NCBI GenBank assembly: GCA_902524545.1
Contig: CABZDW010000005.1
Coordinates: forward strand, 1 to 64,000
Reading direction: 5' to 3'
Source: an uncultured Pelagibacteraceae bacterium
GTDB lineage: Bacteria > Pseudomonadota > Alphaproteobacteria > Pelagibacterales > Pelagibacteraceae
DNA length: 64,000 bases
In this document: positions 11,556-22,985 of the stretch, one piece after another
Layout of the letters: the number at the start of each line of letters is the position of its first letter
How positions within the stretch are numbered: position 1 is the stretch's first letter
Notes under the pieces: model-generated
What the model was told of the DNA's origin: nothing
The model's input: only the letters and a program-made list of their open reading frames with translations
Database searches by the model: none
Translations under genes and position numbers: made by a program

Positions 11556-12204
11556 TTCTATATTGAAAAACTCAAAAAAGTATGAATTTCCATTTAATCA
11601 TTGGGAATATAATAATGCTTTAAGTGAGGAAGCTATTAGAGAAATAGAAGGCGCAGATATTCCCGATGTAAGCAAACATAATCTCAATTATGATGGTACA
11701 AGAGCAATTGATGGTGGTGCCGCCGAATTTAGAGAAGGCATAGCTTCAGGTGGTAAGGCAATAAAATTTAGATGTTTTGTTGCAAAAGAAAATGCTTCCC
11801 AATTTCCAAATTTAGTAAAATTTATCAATCAACTTCAATCAAAAGAGACATGCGAAACGATCTCCAAAATGATCAATAAAGATTTATCCGGTTCTTATGT
11901 TAGACTTGAAATTATATGTGATCGTGAAGGTTTTTGGCTAAAACCACATTGTGACATTAAAGAAAAATTAATGTCAGGACTTATTTTTGTAAATAATGCA
12001 AATGAATCGGAGGAATTAGGTACTGATTTTTATAATGAAAAATTAGAAAAAGTTAAAACAGTTCCCTACAAACATAATTATGGTTATTTATTTACAAGCG
12101 GTCCAAATACATGGCACGGTATGGAAAAGAAAAAAATTGTTAAAGAAAGAAGATGTATTCAAGTCAACTATGTTACATTTGAAACTGATTGGAAAGTTGA
12201 TTAA
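11542..12204 (+). CDS. Putative 2-oxoglutarate/Fe(II)-dependent oxygenase-like protein
   Basis: [10 protein letters not shown] (HxD), [21 protein letters not shown] (distal H and R) double-stranded beta-helix pattern. Confidence 0.6.
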   Translation: MTFLNSILKNSKKYEFPFNHWEYNNALSEEAIREIEGADIPDVSKHNLNYDGTRAIDGGAAEFREGIASGGKAIKFRCFVAKENASQFPNLVKFINQLQSKETCETISKMINKDLSGSYVRLEIICDREGFWLKPHCDIKEKLMSGLIFVNNANESEELGTDFYNEKLEKVKTVPYKHNYGYLFTSGPNTWHGMEKKKIVKERRCIQVNYVTFETDWKVD

Positions 12205-15200
12205 ATATTTTGAAGAGATGTGACCTCTAATTTTTTTGTTTTAAGTGATTTAATACCCTCAATACATGCAAGCGCTGTTGACATATTTGTGCAGTAGGGC
12301 ACTTTATTTTTAAGTGTTGCTCTTCTTAAAGCAATAGCATCGTTTAATCTGTGTTCTGTGTTGCCACCACCAGTATTAATTACTAAAGCTATTTTTTTGG
12401 AGTCAAGCACATCAACGATATGAGGTGATCCACTACTTACTTTATTAATAATTTTACAGCTCATACCATTTTTTTGAATGTATTCAGCAGTTCCTTTTGT
12501 GGCACACAAATGGAACTTCAGTCTTAAAAGTTCTTTTGCAAGCCCTATTCCTTCATCTTTATGAGAGTCTTTTAATGATAAAAAAGCTAGTCCTCTTGTA
12601 GGTAACGAATTAGACGAAGCTATCTGGCTTTTTGCGTATGCCATTCCAAAATTTTTGTCAAATCCCATCACTTCTCCAGTTGATTTCATTTCTGGACCTA
12701 ACAATAAATCACTATTAGGAAATTTATTAAACGGAAAAACAGCCTCTTTTACGGCAAACATTCCTTTAGATTTATCTTTTAAATTAAATTTTGAAAGTTT
12801 CTCACCGGCCATAACTCTTGAAGCTATCTTTGCCAATGGTATTCCTTTAGCTTTTGAGACAAAAGGAACAGTCCGACTAGCTCTTGGGTTTACTTCAATA
12901 ACAAAAATTTCATCTTTCTTTATTGCATATTGAACATTCATGAAACCTTTTACTTTAAGCGCTATAGCTAAATTTTTTGTTTGCTTTTCAATCTCTTTTA
13001 TTAAAAAAGGTTTTATGGAAACAGGTGGTAAGCTACAAGCAGAGTCGCCAGAATGAATTCCTGCTTCCTCAATATGTTGCATTATTCCAGCCACATGAAC
13101 TTCTTTACCATCAGATATAGCATCAACATCAACTTCCATTGCATGATCAATAAACTTATCAATGAGAATTGGATTTTTTTCTGCAGCTTTAAAAGCTTCT
13201 TCCACAAAATTTTTGAGCTGACTTTTTTCATAAACAATTTCCATCGCCCTTCCCCCAAGAACATAAGAGGGTCTTACTACTAAAGGTAAACCTATTTTTT
13301 CAGATATTTTAATTGCTTGTTTAAAATTTTTTGCAATACCACTTTCAGCTTGATTTAAATTTAATTTTTCTAAAAGTTTTCTAAATCTATCTCTATCTTC
13401 TGCTAGATCTATAGATGAGTATTGAGTTCCTAAAATTGGAAGATTATTATCATGTAAAAATTTGGCCAATTTAATTGGAGTTTGACCACCAAATTGCGTA
13501 ATGATACCGACTAAATTCCCTTTATCTTTCTCTCTTTTTATAATATTGAAAACATATTCTTCTTTTAAAGGCTCAAAATATAATCTATCGCTTGTGTCAT
13601 AATCTGTTGAAACAGTCTCAGGATTACAATTAACCATTACAGTCTCAAAACCAGCAGCTTTTAAGGCAAAACTTGCTTGACAACAGCAATAATCAAATTC
13701 TATTCCTTGTCCTATTCTATTAGGCCCTCCACCTAATATTATAATTTTTTTCTTAGCAGACGGGTCAGCTTCACACTCTGAGTTTATTGAGAAATTTCTT
13801 TGATATGTTGAGTACATGTATGGTGTAAAGGATTTGAATTCTGCAGCACAAGTATCAACTTTTTTAAATACTGGTAAAATTTTAAGTGCAGTTCTTTTTT
13901 TTCTTACAATATCTTCAGATAAATTTGTCAGCTCAGAAAGTTTTTTATCTGAAAAACCTATTGATTTTATTTGGTTAAAATCATCAAAATTTTTAGGTAA
14001 TCCATTATTTTTGATCTTAATTTCATTATCTACTATTTCTTTAATTTGATTTAAGAACCAGGGATCAATTTTTGATAAATTATAAATTCTTTTTAGCTTG
14101 ATTTTTTTTCTTATTGCTTCAGCAACAAGTAAGATTTTATCTGGAATATTTTCTTTTAGTTTTTTTTCAATTTGTTTTTTATTTAAATTAAATATTCTGT
14201 CTAATCCTGAGAAACCAGTTTCAAGAGAAACCAATGCTTTTTGAAGAGACTCCTTAAAGTTTCTTCCGATTGCCATTGCTTCCCCTACTGATTTCATTGA
14301 TGTACCTAGAATTGCCGGAGAAGTTGAAAATTTTTCAAAAGTAAATCTCGGAATTTTGGTCACCACATAATCTATACTTGGCTCAAATGATGCTGGAGTA
14401 ACTTTGGTAATTTCGTTTTTTAATTCATCCAATGTGTATCCAACCGCAAGTTTTGCGGCAACTTTTGCGATGGGAAATCCAGTAGCTTTAGATGCAAGGG
14501 CTGATGACCTTGATACTCTAGGGTTCATCTCGATTATTACCATTCGCCCATTTTTAGGATTTATTGCAAATTGTACATTTGAACCGCCTGTCTCAACTCC
14601 AATTTTTCTCAAACACGCAATAGAAGCATTACGCATTACTTGATATTCCTTGTCAGTTAATGTCAACGCAGGAGCGACTGTAACCGAGTCCCCCGTGTGT
14701 ATTCCCATTGGATCTACATTTTCTATTGAGCAAATAATTATACAATTATCTTTTTTATCCCTCACAACCTCCATTTCAAATTCTTTCCAACCTTCTAAAC
14801 ACTCTTCCACAAGCACTTGGCTCACTGGAGACTCATGCAAACCATTTTTGATAATTTTTACGTAATCTTTTTTATTTTTTGCTATTCCTCCACCTAAACC
14901 TCCAAGCGTAAAAGCTGGCCTAATTATTGCTGGTAAACCAATTTTATTCAAAATTTTTGATGCTTGATTAATATTGCTTACAATCTCAGATTTTGGGAGA
15001 TCTAAACCAATATCAATCATGTTTTTTCTAAATTTTTTTCTATCTTCTGCATTGGAAATAGCTCTTGAATTTGCGCCAATTAATTCAATTTTATATTTAT
15101 TTAAAATTCCTTTTTTTTCTGCTTCCATTGCAAGGTTAAGAGCAGTCTGGCCACCCATGGTTGGAAGAATTGCATCTGGTTTTTCCTTTTTGAGAATCTT

Positions 15201-15425
15201 TTCTAAAACATCTAAAGTAATAGGCTCAATGTAAGTTTTATCTGCAACATCTGGATCTGTCATAATTGTTGCTGGATTTGAATTAATTAATATAACTTTA
15301 TAACCCTCATCTTTTAATGCCTTACACGCTTGGGTTCCTGAATAATCAAATTCACAGGCTTGACCAATAATAATTGGGCCAGCACCTACAACTAAAATTT
15401 TTTTAAGATCTTTTCTTTTTGGCAT
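12201..15425 (-). CDS. carB: Carbamoyl-phosphate synthase large subunit
   Basis: 1074 aa, duplicated ATP-grasp halves; [52 protein letters not shown]. Confidence 0.98.
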   Translation of the reverse strand: MPKRKDLKKILVVGAGPIIIGQACEFDYSGTQACKALKDEGYKVILINSNPATIMTDPDVADKTYIEPITLDVLEKILKKEKPDAILPTMGGQTALNLAMEAEKKGILNKYKIELIGANSRAISNAEDRKKFRKNMIDIGLDLPKSEIVSNINQASKILNKIGLPAIIRPAFTLGGLGGGIAKNKKDYVKIIKNGLHESPVSQVLVEECLEGWKEFEMEVVRDKKDNCIIICSIENVDPMGIHTGDSVTVAPALTLTDKEYQVMRNASIACLRKIGVETGGSNVQFAINPKNGRMVIIEMNPRVSRSSALASKATGFPIAKVAAKLAVGYTLDELKNEITKVTPASFEPSIDYVVTKIPRFTFEKFSTSPAILGTSMKSVGEAMAIGRNFKESLQKALVSLETGFSGLDRIFNLNKKQIEKKLKENIPDKILLVAEAIRKKIKLKRIYNLSKIDPWFLNQIKEIVDNEIKIKNNGLPKNFDDFNQIKSIGFSDKKLSELTNLSEDIVRKKRTALKILPVFKKVDTCAAEFKSFTPYMYSTYQRNFSINSECEADPSAKKKIIILGGGPNRIGQGIEFDYCCCQASFALKAAGFETVMVNCNPETVSTDYDTSDRLYFEPLKEEYVFNIIKREKDKGNLVGIITQFGGQTPIKLAKFLHDNNLPILGTQYSSIDLAEDRDRFRKLLEKLNLNQAESGIAKNFKQAIKISEKIGLPLVVRPSYVLGGRAMEIVYEKSQLKNFVEEAFKAAEKNPILIDKFIDHAMEVDVDAISDGKEVHVAGIMQHIEEAGIHSGDSACSLPPVSIKPFLIKEIEKQTKNLAIALKVKGFMNVQYAIKKDEIFVIEVNPRASRTVPFVSKAKGIPLAKIASRVMAGEKLSKFNLKDKSKGMFAVKEAVFPFNKFPNSDLLLGPEMKSTGEVMGFDKNFGMAYAKSQIASSNSLPTRGLAFLSLKDSHKDEGIGLAKELLRLKFHLCATKGTAEYIQKNGMSCKIINKVSSGSPHIVDVLDSKKIALVINTGGGNTEHRLNDAIALRRATLKNKVPYCTNMSTALACIEGIKSLKTKKLEVTSLQNI

Positions 15426-16596
15426 TTTTTTTCATGTTGTTAATAAATTCCTGGAACAAATAAACACTATCTTGTGGTCCGGGGTTTGACTCTGGGTGAT
15501 ATTGAACTGAGAATACAGGATTATTCTTTAATCTTATTCCCTCGATACTATTATCGAACAATGATTTATGAGTAATCTGAATATTTTTTGGTAAGTTTTC
15601 TCTTACAACTTCAAAACCATGATTTTGGCTAGTGATTTCGACATTTTCACTAATTAAATTTTTAACTGGATGATTTGCTCCTCTATGACCCAATTTCATT
15701 TTTTTTGTTTTACCACCCAATGCGAGCGCAAGTATCTGATGACCAAGGCATATACCAAATAATGGTATTTTCTTTTTAATAAGATTTTGAATTATTTGAA
15801 TTGCGTATTTTCCTGTTGCAGCTGGATCTCCAGGTCCATTAGATAAAAAGACACCATTAGGTTTAAGAGATAAAATTTTTTCTGCAGATGTTTTACAAGA
15901 AACCACAGTAACCTTACATTTAAAATCAGAGAAATATCTCAAAATATTTTTTTTTATTCCATAATCTATGGCAACTACGTGAAATGAATTTTGATTATTT
16001 TTTCTATAGCCATGTTCTTTTCTCCAAGTTTTAAGTCCTTTCCAGATATAATTTTTTTGCGTGGTAACTTTTTTTGCTAGATCTAAATTTTTTAGCCCAC
16101 TCCATTTAATTGTAGAATTAATAAGTTTGTTAATATTAAATTTACATTTATTCGAGTAAACAATGGTTCCTTTTGGAGCACCTTTATCTCTTATAAAATT
16201 CGTTAAACTTCTTGTATCAAGTCCAGTAATACCAACTATTTTATTTTTTTTTAACCAGGCATCTAAATGCTGAAAAGATCTATAATTTGAAGGCGATGTT
16301 ATATCAGAATTAAAAACAACCCCCTTAGTCCAAATTCGATCAGATTCGAAATCTTCTTTATTTGTCCCTACATTTCCAATGTGAGGAAAGGTAAAGTTTA
16401 TTATTTGTCCAGCGTAAGATGGATCTGATATTATTTCTTGGTATCCCGTTAATGAGGTATTAAAGCAAACCTCACCAGTAGCCTCTCCCTGGTATCCAAT
16501 TCCGATCCCTTTAAAAATCTTTTTGTTTTCTAAAACTAAAATACCTGTATTTTTTTGAAAATTTTTTAAGTGAGTTTTTTTTACTTTTTTGGTCAA
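15403..16596 (-). CDS. carA: Carbamoyl-phosphate synthase small subunit
   Basis: Class I glutamine amidotransferase: [34 protein letters not shown]. Confidence 0.97.
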   Translation of the reverse strand: MTKKVKKTHLKNFQKNTGILVLENKKIFKGIGIGYQGEATGEVCFNTSLTGYQEIISDPSYAGQIINFTFPHIGNVGTNKEDFESDRIWTKGVVFNSDITSPSNYRSFQHLDAWLKKNKIVGITGLDTRSLTNFIRDKGAPKGTIVYSNKCKFNINKLINSTIKWSGLKNLDLAKKVTTQKNYIWKGLKTWRKEHGYRKNNQNSFHVVAIDYGIKKNILRYFSDFKCKVTVVSCKTSAEKILSLKPNGVFLSNGPGDPAATGKYAIQIIQNLIKKKIPLFGICLGHQILALALGGKTKKMKLGHRGANHPVKNLISENVEITSQNHGFEVVRENLPKNIQITHKSLFDNSIEGIRLKNNPVFSVQYHPESNPGPQDSVYLFQEFINNMKKNAKKKRS

Positions 16597-16722
16597 TTAC
16601 AACTCATAAGTTAAAGGTTAATACAATAATTGATTTATTATCGCAACAGAGATGTATTATAAAATTGTAAAAAAACAATTTTTCTTTTGAAGAATTTTTT
16701 CTTTAAAGTAGATTAAAAAATT

Positions 16723-17184
16723 ATGTCGTTAAAAGTAACAATTGAAACTGAATATAAAAATGCTTTAAAATCTAAAGATAAAATAAAAATCTCAACTTAT
16801 AGGTTAATTTTATCATCAATTAAGGATCTTGATATCTCAAACAGGTCCGGCCCTAACAAAAAAGAAACAGATGATGAAGATATAAAAAAATTATTAAAAA
16901 AGATGATGAAGCAAAGATCCGAATCAATCGATATTTATAAAAAAAATAATCGTTCTGATCTTCTAGAAATTGAGCAAAACGAATTTAATATTCTATCAAG
17001 TTTTCTACCTAAACAGCTGAATGACGAAGATACTAAAAAGATATGTGAGGAAACTATTTCTAAATTAGGTGCAAGCTCCATTAAAGACATGGGAAAAGTA
17101 ATGGGTGAATTAAAAAAAAAGCATGCTGATGAAATTGATTTTTCAAAAGCTGGTGCCTTGTTAAAACAAATATTAAATAAATAA
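16723..17184 (+). CDS. GatB/YqeY domain-containing protein
   Basis: LKSKDKIKISTYRLILSSIKDLDI...FLPKQLNDEDTKKICEETISKLGASSIKDMGKVMGELKKKH. Confidence 0.92.
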   Translation: MSLKVTIETEYKNALKSKDKIKISTYRLILSSIKDLDISNRSGPNKKETDDEDIKKLLKKMMKQRSESIDIYKKNNRSDLLEIEQNEFNILSSFLPKQLNDEDTKKICEETISKLGASSIKDMGKVMGELKKKHADEIDFSKAGALLKQILNK

Positions 17185-18959
17185 TGAAATATCCAAAAGA
17201 ATATCTAGATGAAATTAAAACTCGTCTTAAAGTTTCTAGCGTTGTTTCAAAAGTTGTAGCTTTAAAAAAAAGAGGAAAGGAGTTTGTTGGACTATCACCG
17301 TTTAAAAATGAGAAAACTCCTTCTTTTACAGTTAATGATGAAAAAGAATTTTATCATTGTTTCGCAACTTCAGAGCATGGAAATATTTTTGATTTTGTTA
17401 TGAAAACTCAAAACTTAAGGTTTGGAGAAGCAGTAAAATATCTTGCTAATATTGCAGGAATGCAACCATATCTATTTACAAAACAAGATGAAGAGAGAGA
17501 AAAAAATTGGAAAGAGTATTTATCAATTTATAACAAATATGTTGATTATTATCATGATCAGCTATTAAAAAACGAAAAACTCTCAAAAGCCAGAGATTAT
17601 TTAAAGAATAGATCATTAGGTAAAAATGAAGTTAAAAAATTTAAAATTGGTTTTGTTGAAAAAAATCCAAGTTCTTTTGATGAACTTAAAAAAGAATTTG
17701 GTGAAAAAACTTTATTAGAAAGTGGTTTATTTTATTTTGATGAAAAGAAAAAAAAATGTGTAGAGAGATTTAGAGGAAGATTGATATTTCCGATAAACAA
17801 TATTTCAGGACAGCCAATCGCTTTGGGTGGTAGAATAATTGAAAATTTAGATTATTTAGCAAAATATATTAATTCACCGGAGACAAATTTTTTTAAAAAG
17901 GGTTCAAATCTTTATAATTTAGATCTAGCAAGAAAATTATCTAATAAATTAGATCATATTTTTTTAGTTGAAGGTTATATGGATGTAGTTGGTTTAAGTA
18001 AAAATGGAGTTGAAAATGTTGTTGCAAATCTTGGTACTTCTTTAACTGATAAACAAATTTTAACATTAAATCAGTTCTTTGATGACATTATAATCTGTTT
18101 CGATGGAGATGAAAGCGGCTATAAAGCTGCTTTAAGAGCAGCAGAAAATTCTATTAAAGAATTGAAACCTGAAAAACAAATATCTTTTTTATTTTTACCA
18201 GATAAAGAGGACCCTGATAGTTTTGTAAATAAAAATGGTAAAAACTATTTTTTAGATTTTACGAAACAGAACAAATTACCAATTCACCAATTTATTTTCA
18301 GCCATTATAAAAAACAAACTGAAAATAATCCTTCTTCTATGGCAATATTTGAGAAAAAACTAAGATCTATAGCTAATACAATTAAAGATAATCTTATAAA
18401 AAAATACGTTCTTGAGTATTTTTTTGAGAAAATAGACGAATTAACACCTCATTCCAATCAAAATAAGAATAAGTTTTCTGTTAAGAAAACAAAATCACTT
18501 GAGTCAACAAAAAAATTTTATAATGAAAGTAAGGGAGTTACTGCTGTTGAATTAAAAGAGTTCTCTCTATTATATTTGCTTTTAAATAATTTATCTCTTT
18601 TTCAGTCAAATATCCATTTAGTTGAAAATATTAAATTATTCACAGAAATTAACAGGCAGATATTCAATTCAGTAATCGATAAATTAAAATCAAATGATCC
18701 TATTGATATTGAAAAATTTAATTTTGATAAACAACTGTTAGACAAGATAAACAAGTTCGCACCCATTAAACATATTCTTAAAAATAAACCCAAAAATGAT
18801 AATCAAGTAATAGAGTTATTAGATGATATTTCAAAAGATTTATTTAATCACGATTTAGAGCTAAGAATCCAAGAATTAGAATCGAAGTTTTCAAAGGATT
18901 TAAGTGAAACAACTTTTAATGAGCTAAAAGAGCTTAAAAATGAGAGAAAAACCAATTAA
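17184..18959 (+). CDS. dnaG: DNA primase
   Basis: SPFKNEKTPSFTVNDEKEFYHCF; TOPRIM LVEGYMDVVGLSKNGVENVVANLGTSLT; CFDGDESGYKAALRA. Confidence 0.95.
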   Translation: MKYPKEYLDEIKTRLKVSSVVSKVVALKKRGKEFVGLSPFKNEKTPSFTVNDEKEFYHCFATSEHGNIFDFVMKTQNLRFGEAVKYLANIAGMQPYLFTKQDEEREKNWKEYLSIYNKYVDYYHDQLLKNEKLSKARDYLKNRSLGKNEVKKFKIGFVEKNPSSFDELKKEFGEKTLLESGLFYFDEKKKKCVERFRGRLIFPINNISGQPIALGGRIIENLDYLAKYINSPETNFFKKGSNLYNLDLARKLSNKLDHIFLVEGYMDVVGLSKNGVENVVANLGTSLTDKQILTLNQFFDDIIICFDGDESGYKAALRAAENSIKELKPEKQISFLFLPDKEDPDSFVNKNGKNYFLDFTKQNKLPIHQFIFSHYKKQTENNPSSMAIFEKKLRSIANTIKDNLIKKYVLEYFFEKIDELTPHSNQNKNKFSVKKTKSLESTKKFYNESKGVTAVELKEFSLLYLLLNNLSLFQSNIHLVENIKLFTEINRQIFNSVIDKLKSNDPIDIEKFNFDKQLLDKINKFAPIKHILKNKPKNDNQVIELLDDISKDLFNHDLELRIQELESKFSKDLSETTFNELKELKNERKTN

Positions 18960-18966
18960 TCTGAAT

Positions 18967-18993
18967 AAATTAGCAATGGATTTTTGCTAATTT
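18967..18993 (+). promoter_or_regulatory. Perfect 10-bp inverted repeat (hairpin) in the dnaG-rpoD intergenic region
   Basis: aaattagcaa-tggattt-ttgctaattt read directly; no following T-tract. Confidence 0.6.
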
Positions 18994-19026
18994 GATATTA
19001 TATAAGTCTTTCAAACTAAATTTGCT

Positions 19027-20853
19027 GTGGAAAGAATTATTACTAAATCATTTGCTAGATTAATGGGTAGAGGAACCCACAGAGGTTTTATTACCCATGA
19101 AGAATTAAACAAATCTCTCGGTAAAAGAAATCTGTCTGATGAAAATTTATCACAAGCTTTTATTCATATCCTAAATGAGGGAATAATATTAGTCGAAAAA
19201 AAATCAGATTATAAAGTTTTAAGGAAAAAAGAAAATTCTTCTAAGGAAGAAGGCAAAACAATCGAAAAAAGCGACGACCCAATTAGAATGTATTTGAGGG
19301 AGATGGGTGGCGTTGAATTGCTTTCTAGAGAGGGAGAAATTGCAATTGCAAAAAGAATTGAGGCAGGAAAAGATGTAATGTTGAGTGCTTTATCTCAAAG
19401 TCCGATTACGGCCCAACAATTATTTGAGTGGGATGAAAAATTACAAAAAGATGAAATATTAGTTAGAGAAATTATTGATATTGATACTAATTATATGGAG
19501 GATGAGAATACAGGTCCTAGTGCTAAGCAAAAAAATTCTGGAGAGGATGAAAAAGATGAAAATTCAAATGATGAGAGTGACGATGATTTTAATCCAACAC
19601 TTGCCGCAATGGAATCTGAAATTAAACCGAAAGTCTTAACGACGGTAAATATACTTACAAAAGAGTATCGTAAACTATTAAAATATCAAAAAGAGAAATT
19701 AGATTGTGTTCTAAATTCACAAATTTTTTCTCCATCGAAAGAAAAAGGTTACACAAAATTAGTAAATGATATTTTAGAAAATATTAAATCTTTGCAATTA
19801 TCTCCTTCAGTATTAGAGGATCTTGTACAAAAACATTACGTTGAAAATAAAAAAATTATCTCTTTAGAGGGAAACCTTTTAAGACTCGCGATGGATCAAA
19901 AAATACCACGTAATGAATTTATTAAGTTTTATATAGGTAATGAGATTAATCCTAATTTAAAAAAATTTTTGGATACTAATATTTTATGGAAACAATTTTT
20001 TAACAAAAATAAAGAAGAATTTAAGAATATAAGAGAAAGATTAATTGATATCAGCCATAAACTTGGGATGTCAGTTACTGACTTTAAAAAATTAGTAAGC
20101 AGAGTTCAAAAAGGAGAGAAAGAGTCAAGAATTGCTAAAAAAGAAATGGTAGAGGCCAATTTAAGACTCGTTATTTCTATTGCAAAAAAATACACTAATA
20201 GGGGTCTCCAATTTTTAGATTTAATCCAAGAGGGAAATATTGGGCTAATGAAAGCGGTGGATAAGTTTGAATATCGAAGAGGTTATAAATTTTCAACCTA
20301 TGCAACATGGTGGATAAGACAAGCTATTACTAGATCAATTGCTGACCAGGCAAGAACAATAAGAATTCCAGTTCACATGATTGAAACGATTAATAAGATT
20401 GTTAGAACCCAGAGATTAATCCTTAGTGAATTTGGTAGAGAAGCTACTCCAGAGGAGTTAGCAAAAAAACTTCGTATGCCTTTAGACAAAGTTAGAAAAG
20501 TTCTTAAGATTTCAAAAGAACCTGTTTCTTTGGAAAAGCCAGTCGGAGATGAAGAAGATAGTAGCTTAGGTGATTTTATTGAGGATACAAAAGCTTTAGC
20601 TCCATTGGAACAAGCAATCAAATCTAATTTAGGTGAAGCGACAACAAAAATACTATCTACTTTAACACCTAGGGAAGAAAGAGTTTTAAGAATGAGGTTC
20701 GGAGTTGGAATGAATACTGATCATACATTAGAAGAAGTAGGATTACAGTTTTCTGTGACACGAGAGAGAATTAGACAGATAGAAGCTAAAGCTCTTAGAA
20801 AGCTTAAGCACCCAAGTAGATCTAAACAGCTTAAAAGTTTCTTAGAAAGTTAA
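19027..20853 (+). CDS. rpoD: RNA polymerase primary sigma factor (sigma-70, GTG start)
   Basis: [21 protein letters not shown]; region 2 [74 protein letters not shown]. Confidence 0.98.
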   Translation: MERIITKSFARLMGRGTHRGFITHEELNKSLGKRNLSDENLSQAFIHILNEGIILVEKKSDYKVLRKKENSSKEEGKTIEKSDDPIRMYLREMGGVELLSREGEIAIAKRIEAGKDVMLSALSQSPITAQQLFEWDEKLQKDEILVREIIDIDTNYMEDENTGPSAKQKNSGEDEKDENSNDESDDDFNPTLAAMESEIKPKVLTTVNILTKEYRKLLKYQKEKLDCVLNSQIFSPSKEKGYTKLVNDILENIKSLQLSPSVLEDLVQKHYVENKKIISLEGNLLRLAMDQKIPRNEFIKFYIGNEINPNLKKFLDTNILWKQFFNKNKEEFKNIRERLIDISHKLGMSVTDFKKLVSRVQKGEKESRIAKKEMVEANLRLVISIAKKYTNRGLQFLDLIQEGNIGLMKAVDKFEYRRGYKFSTYATWWIRQAITRSIADQARTIRIPVHMIETINKIVRTQRLILSEFGREATPEELAKKLRMPLDKVRKVLKISKEPVSLEKPVGDEEDSSLGDFIEDTKALAPLEQAIKSNLGEATTKILSTLTPREERVLRMRFGVGMNTDHTLEEVGLQFSVTRERIRQIEAKALRKLKHPSRSKQLKSFLES

Positions 20854-20856
20854 TTT

Positions 20857-20931
20857 GGGCCGTTAGCTCAATAGTAGAGTACTGCATTGACATTGCAGGG
20901 GTAGTTGGAGCGTAACCAACACGGCCCACCA
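20857..20931 (+). tRNA. tRNA-Val(GAC) with encoded CCA and non-canonical D- and T-loops
   Basis: Acceptor GGGCCGT/ACGGCCC, D stem GCTC/GAGT, anticodon stem CTGCA/TGCAG with loop TTGACAT, T stem GTTGG/CCAAC with loop AGCGTAA, ACCA end. Confidence 0.85.
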
Positions 20932-21049
20932 ATCTAAAATATTTGAATTTAAAAGATAATAACATTATGTTAGAAGCTCTTATTTTGCTGACAGAAAATA
21001 AATATTTAAATTTGCTTATTTAAAGTGAAACTCAAATTAACATAAATTA

Positions 21050-21919
21050 ATGAACGTATTAAATAAAATTAAAAATTTATTATTGTTTAACATTCTTTAT
21101 AAAATTTTAGATCCTATCTATGTTTTTTTAGACAAGAGGCATATTAGAAGATCAAAAAATATGCAGATGATACCAAATGCTTTATTAAGGAGAGGCGGCG
21201 CATATTCATATGCGGAGTGGTCTTATATAATTGGTGTTATACATACTGTTATAGAAAATAATTTAAATAATAAAACAAATTTGCAAATTCTAGATGTTGG
21301 ATGTGGAGCTGGACTTGTTCTTAATGCTGTTAATCAATTTATTGGTAAAAGTGGAGGTTATACTGGCATTGATGTAATGAAGAGTGAAATAGATTTTTGT
21401 AAAAAATATTATCCAAAAAAATTTAAATTTATTCACATAGAAACAAAAAATAATTATTATAGTCCAAAACAAGAAAAAAACATTGCGTGGAAATTTTTTG
21501 ATAATTCTTTTGATATAATTACTGCCTTATCAGTTTGGACACATTTAAATGAAACTGATGCAAGATTTTATATTAATGAAGTCAGCAGAGTTCTTAAAAC
21601 TAATGGAAAGGCATTTATAACGTTTTTTTCTTTAGATGACGATTATGAAAATTTTTTAAAAAAAAATTTGACCTTAAAATCTAATTTTCATAATCAAACT
21701 AGACTTCAGTATGTATATAATAAGAAAGCATATGACTCAGATAATTGGTTTTGTACAAGTTGGGCTAAAGTTCCTGAGAGAGCAATTGCTGTAAATTATA
21801 ATGCCCTGAAAGAAATGTTTGATAAAAGTAACTTAAAAATTACAAAACATTACAAAGGTACTTGGAAGGAAGTTCCAGGTGTTTTTTTTCAAGATATTTT
21901 TGTTCTTCAGAAGATTTGA
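21050..21919 (+). CDS. Class I SAM-dependent methyltransferase
   Basis: LQILDVGCGAGLVLNAVNQFIGKSGGYTGIDV...FDIITALSVWTHLNETDARFYINEVSRVLKTNGKAFITFF. Confidence 0.85.
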   Translation: MNVLNKIKNLLLFNILYKILDPIYVFLDKRHIRRSKNMQMIPNALLRRGGAYSYAEWSYIIGVIHTVIENNLNNKTNLQILDVGCGAGLVLNAVNQFIGKSGGYTGIDVMKSEIDFCKKYYPKKFKFIHIETKNNYYSPKQEKNIAWKFFDNSFDIITALSVWTHLNETDARFYINEVSRVLKTNGKAFITFFSLDDDYENFLKKNLTLKSNFHNQTRLQYVYNKKAYDSDNWFCTSWAKVPERAIAVNYNALKEMFDKSNLKITKHYKGTWKEVPGVFFQDIFVLQKI

Positions 21920-21924
21920 TAAAA

Positions 21925-22908
21925 TCAAAAAAATTTTTTTAATTCTTTTTCTAAATTTTTATTTGAATTAGAAAAGTGGGAATTTATTTTTTCTAGAATT
22001 TTTTTTGCAAACAAATAGTCATTAAGAATTTTATCAAATATTCTATCTAGTTGTGTAAAGTTATTAAATAGGATGTCATCCTTTAAAAGCCCAAGCTTTT
22101 CCCTACTATCTATTTGCTCACTTTGTATTATTATACCTCCAGACTCAATAATTTGATTAGATCTAGAATATAAAGAAGAGCTTCCTTCAATACACCCTAA
22201 ATCTAGACATACATTCCCTTTGTATCTATTAATATTATTTTTAATATTATAATCTGATTTGTGTGCATCTTTATAATATTTATTCCAGTCATCGCCAAAT
22301 AAGTGAAACTTTTTTTCGTACTTATTTTTAAGCTTTTTAATAATTTCGAATCTTAATAATAATTTAATTCTTCTATACAATTTATTAATTTTAATTTCAT
22401 CTCTTTCATTTATATGATTTAACCAAAAATTTTTATCATCTATGATCGAAAAATTATTTAAAATTTCATTTTTATGTTTTTTCCATGTATTTAACTCATT
22501 TTCGTTACAGTTTATGTTTATTGTTGACATAAATATTATTTTTAAATTTTTATTTGGACTTACTCTTTTTAAGTTTAGAGGATAAACTTGAAATATTTTT
22601 TTATTTTCAAGCATTGGATGTTTTATAGACACAATATTATTTTCTAATGACTTAAAATTTGAAGGTATATTCAATTCAGAACCTCTTATAAAGAAATTAT
22701 AACCGTTTCTAATGTCTTGAATGATCGGTCTGCCATCACATGATATATATTTTCCTATTTTTAAAAACATAAATATCTTTGATAGGTAATACTTAAAAGG
22801 TCCGCTTAGATTAATAATTAAATATTGTCCATACTTTCTACTATGTAAAAAATTATTTAGATCTTTAAACCTATATCTATGCTTAAAAGCAAAAAAAATA
22901 ATTTTCAT
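21925..22908 (-). CDS. Putative surface-polysaccharide glycosyltransferase (CgeB-like C-terminus)
   Basis: HLFGDDWNKYYK...GNVCLDLGCIEGSSSLYSRSNQIIESGGIIIQ resembles GT C-terminal half; genomic context. Confidence 0.4.
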   Translation of the reverse strand: MKIIFFAFKHRYRFKDLNNFLHSRKYGQYLIINLSGPFKYYLSKIFMFLKIGKYISCDGRPIIQDIRNGYNFFIRGSELNIPSNFKSLENNIVSIKHPMLENKKIFQVYPLNLKRVSPNKNLKIIFMSTININCNENELNTWKKHKNEILNNFSIIDDKNFWLNHINERDEIKINKLYRRIKLLLRFEIIKKLKNKYEKKFHLFGDDWNKYYKDAHKSDYNIKNNINRYKGNVCLDLGCIEGSSSLYSRSNQIIESGGIIIQSEQIDSREKLGLLKDDILFNNFTQLDRIFDKILNDYLFAKKILEKINSHFSNSNKNLEKELKKFF

Positions 22909-22985
22909 TTGTGACTTTTTAAAATATTAAATAATATTAATTTTTTTAATTTTAAATTAAAGATGTTTTTTTAAAATTTGCACAC

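Noticed and set aside
12655-15234. Several 60-92 aa ORFs antisense to carB
   Set aside because: Antisense open frames inside a strongly conserved gene, no family signature
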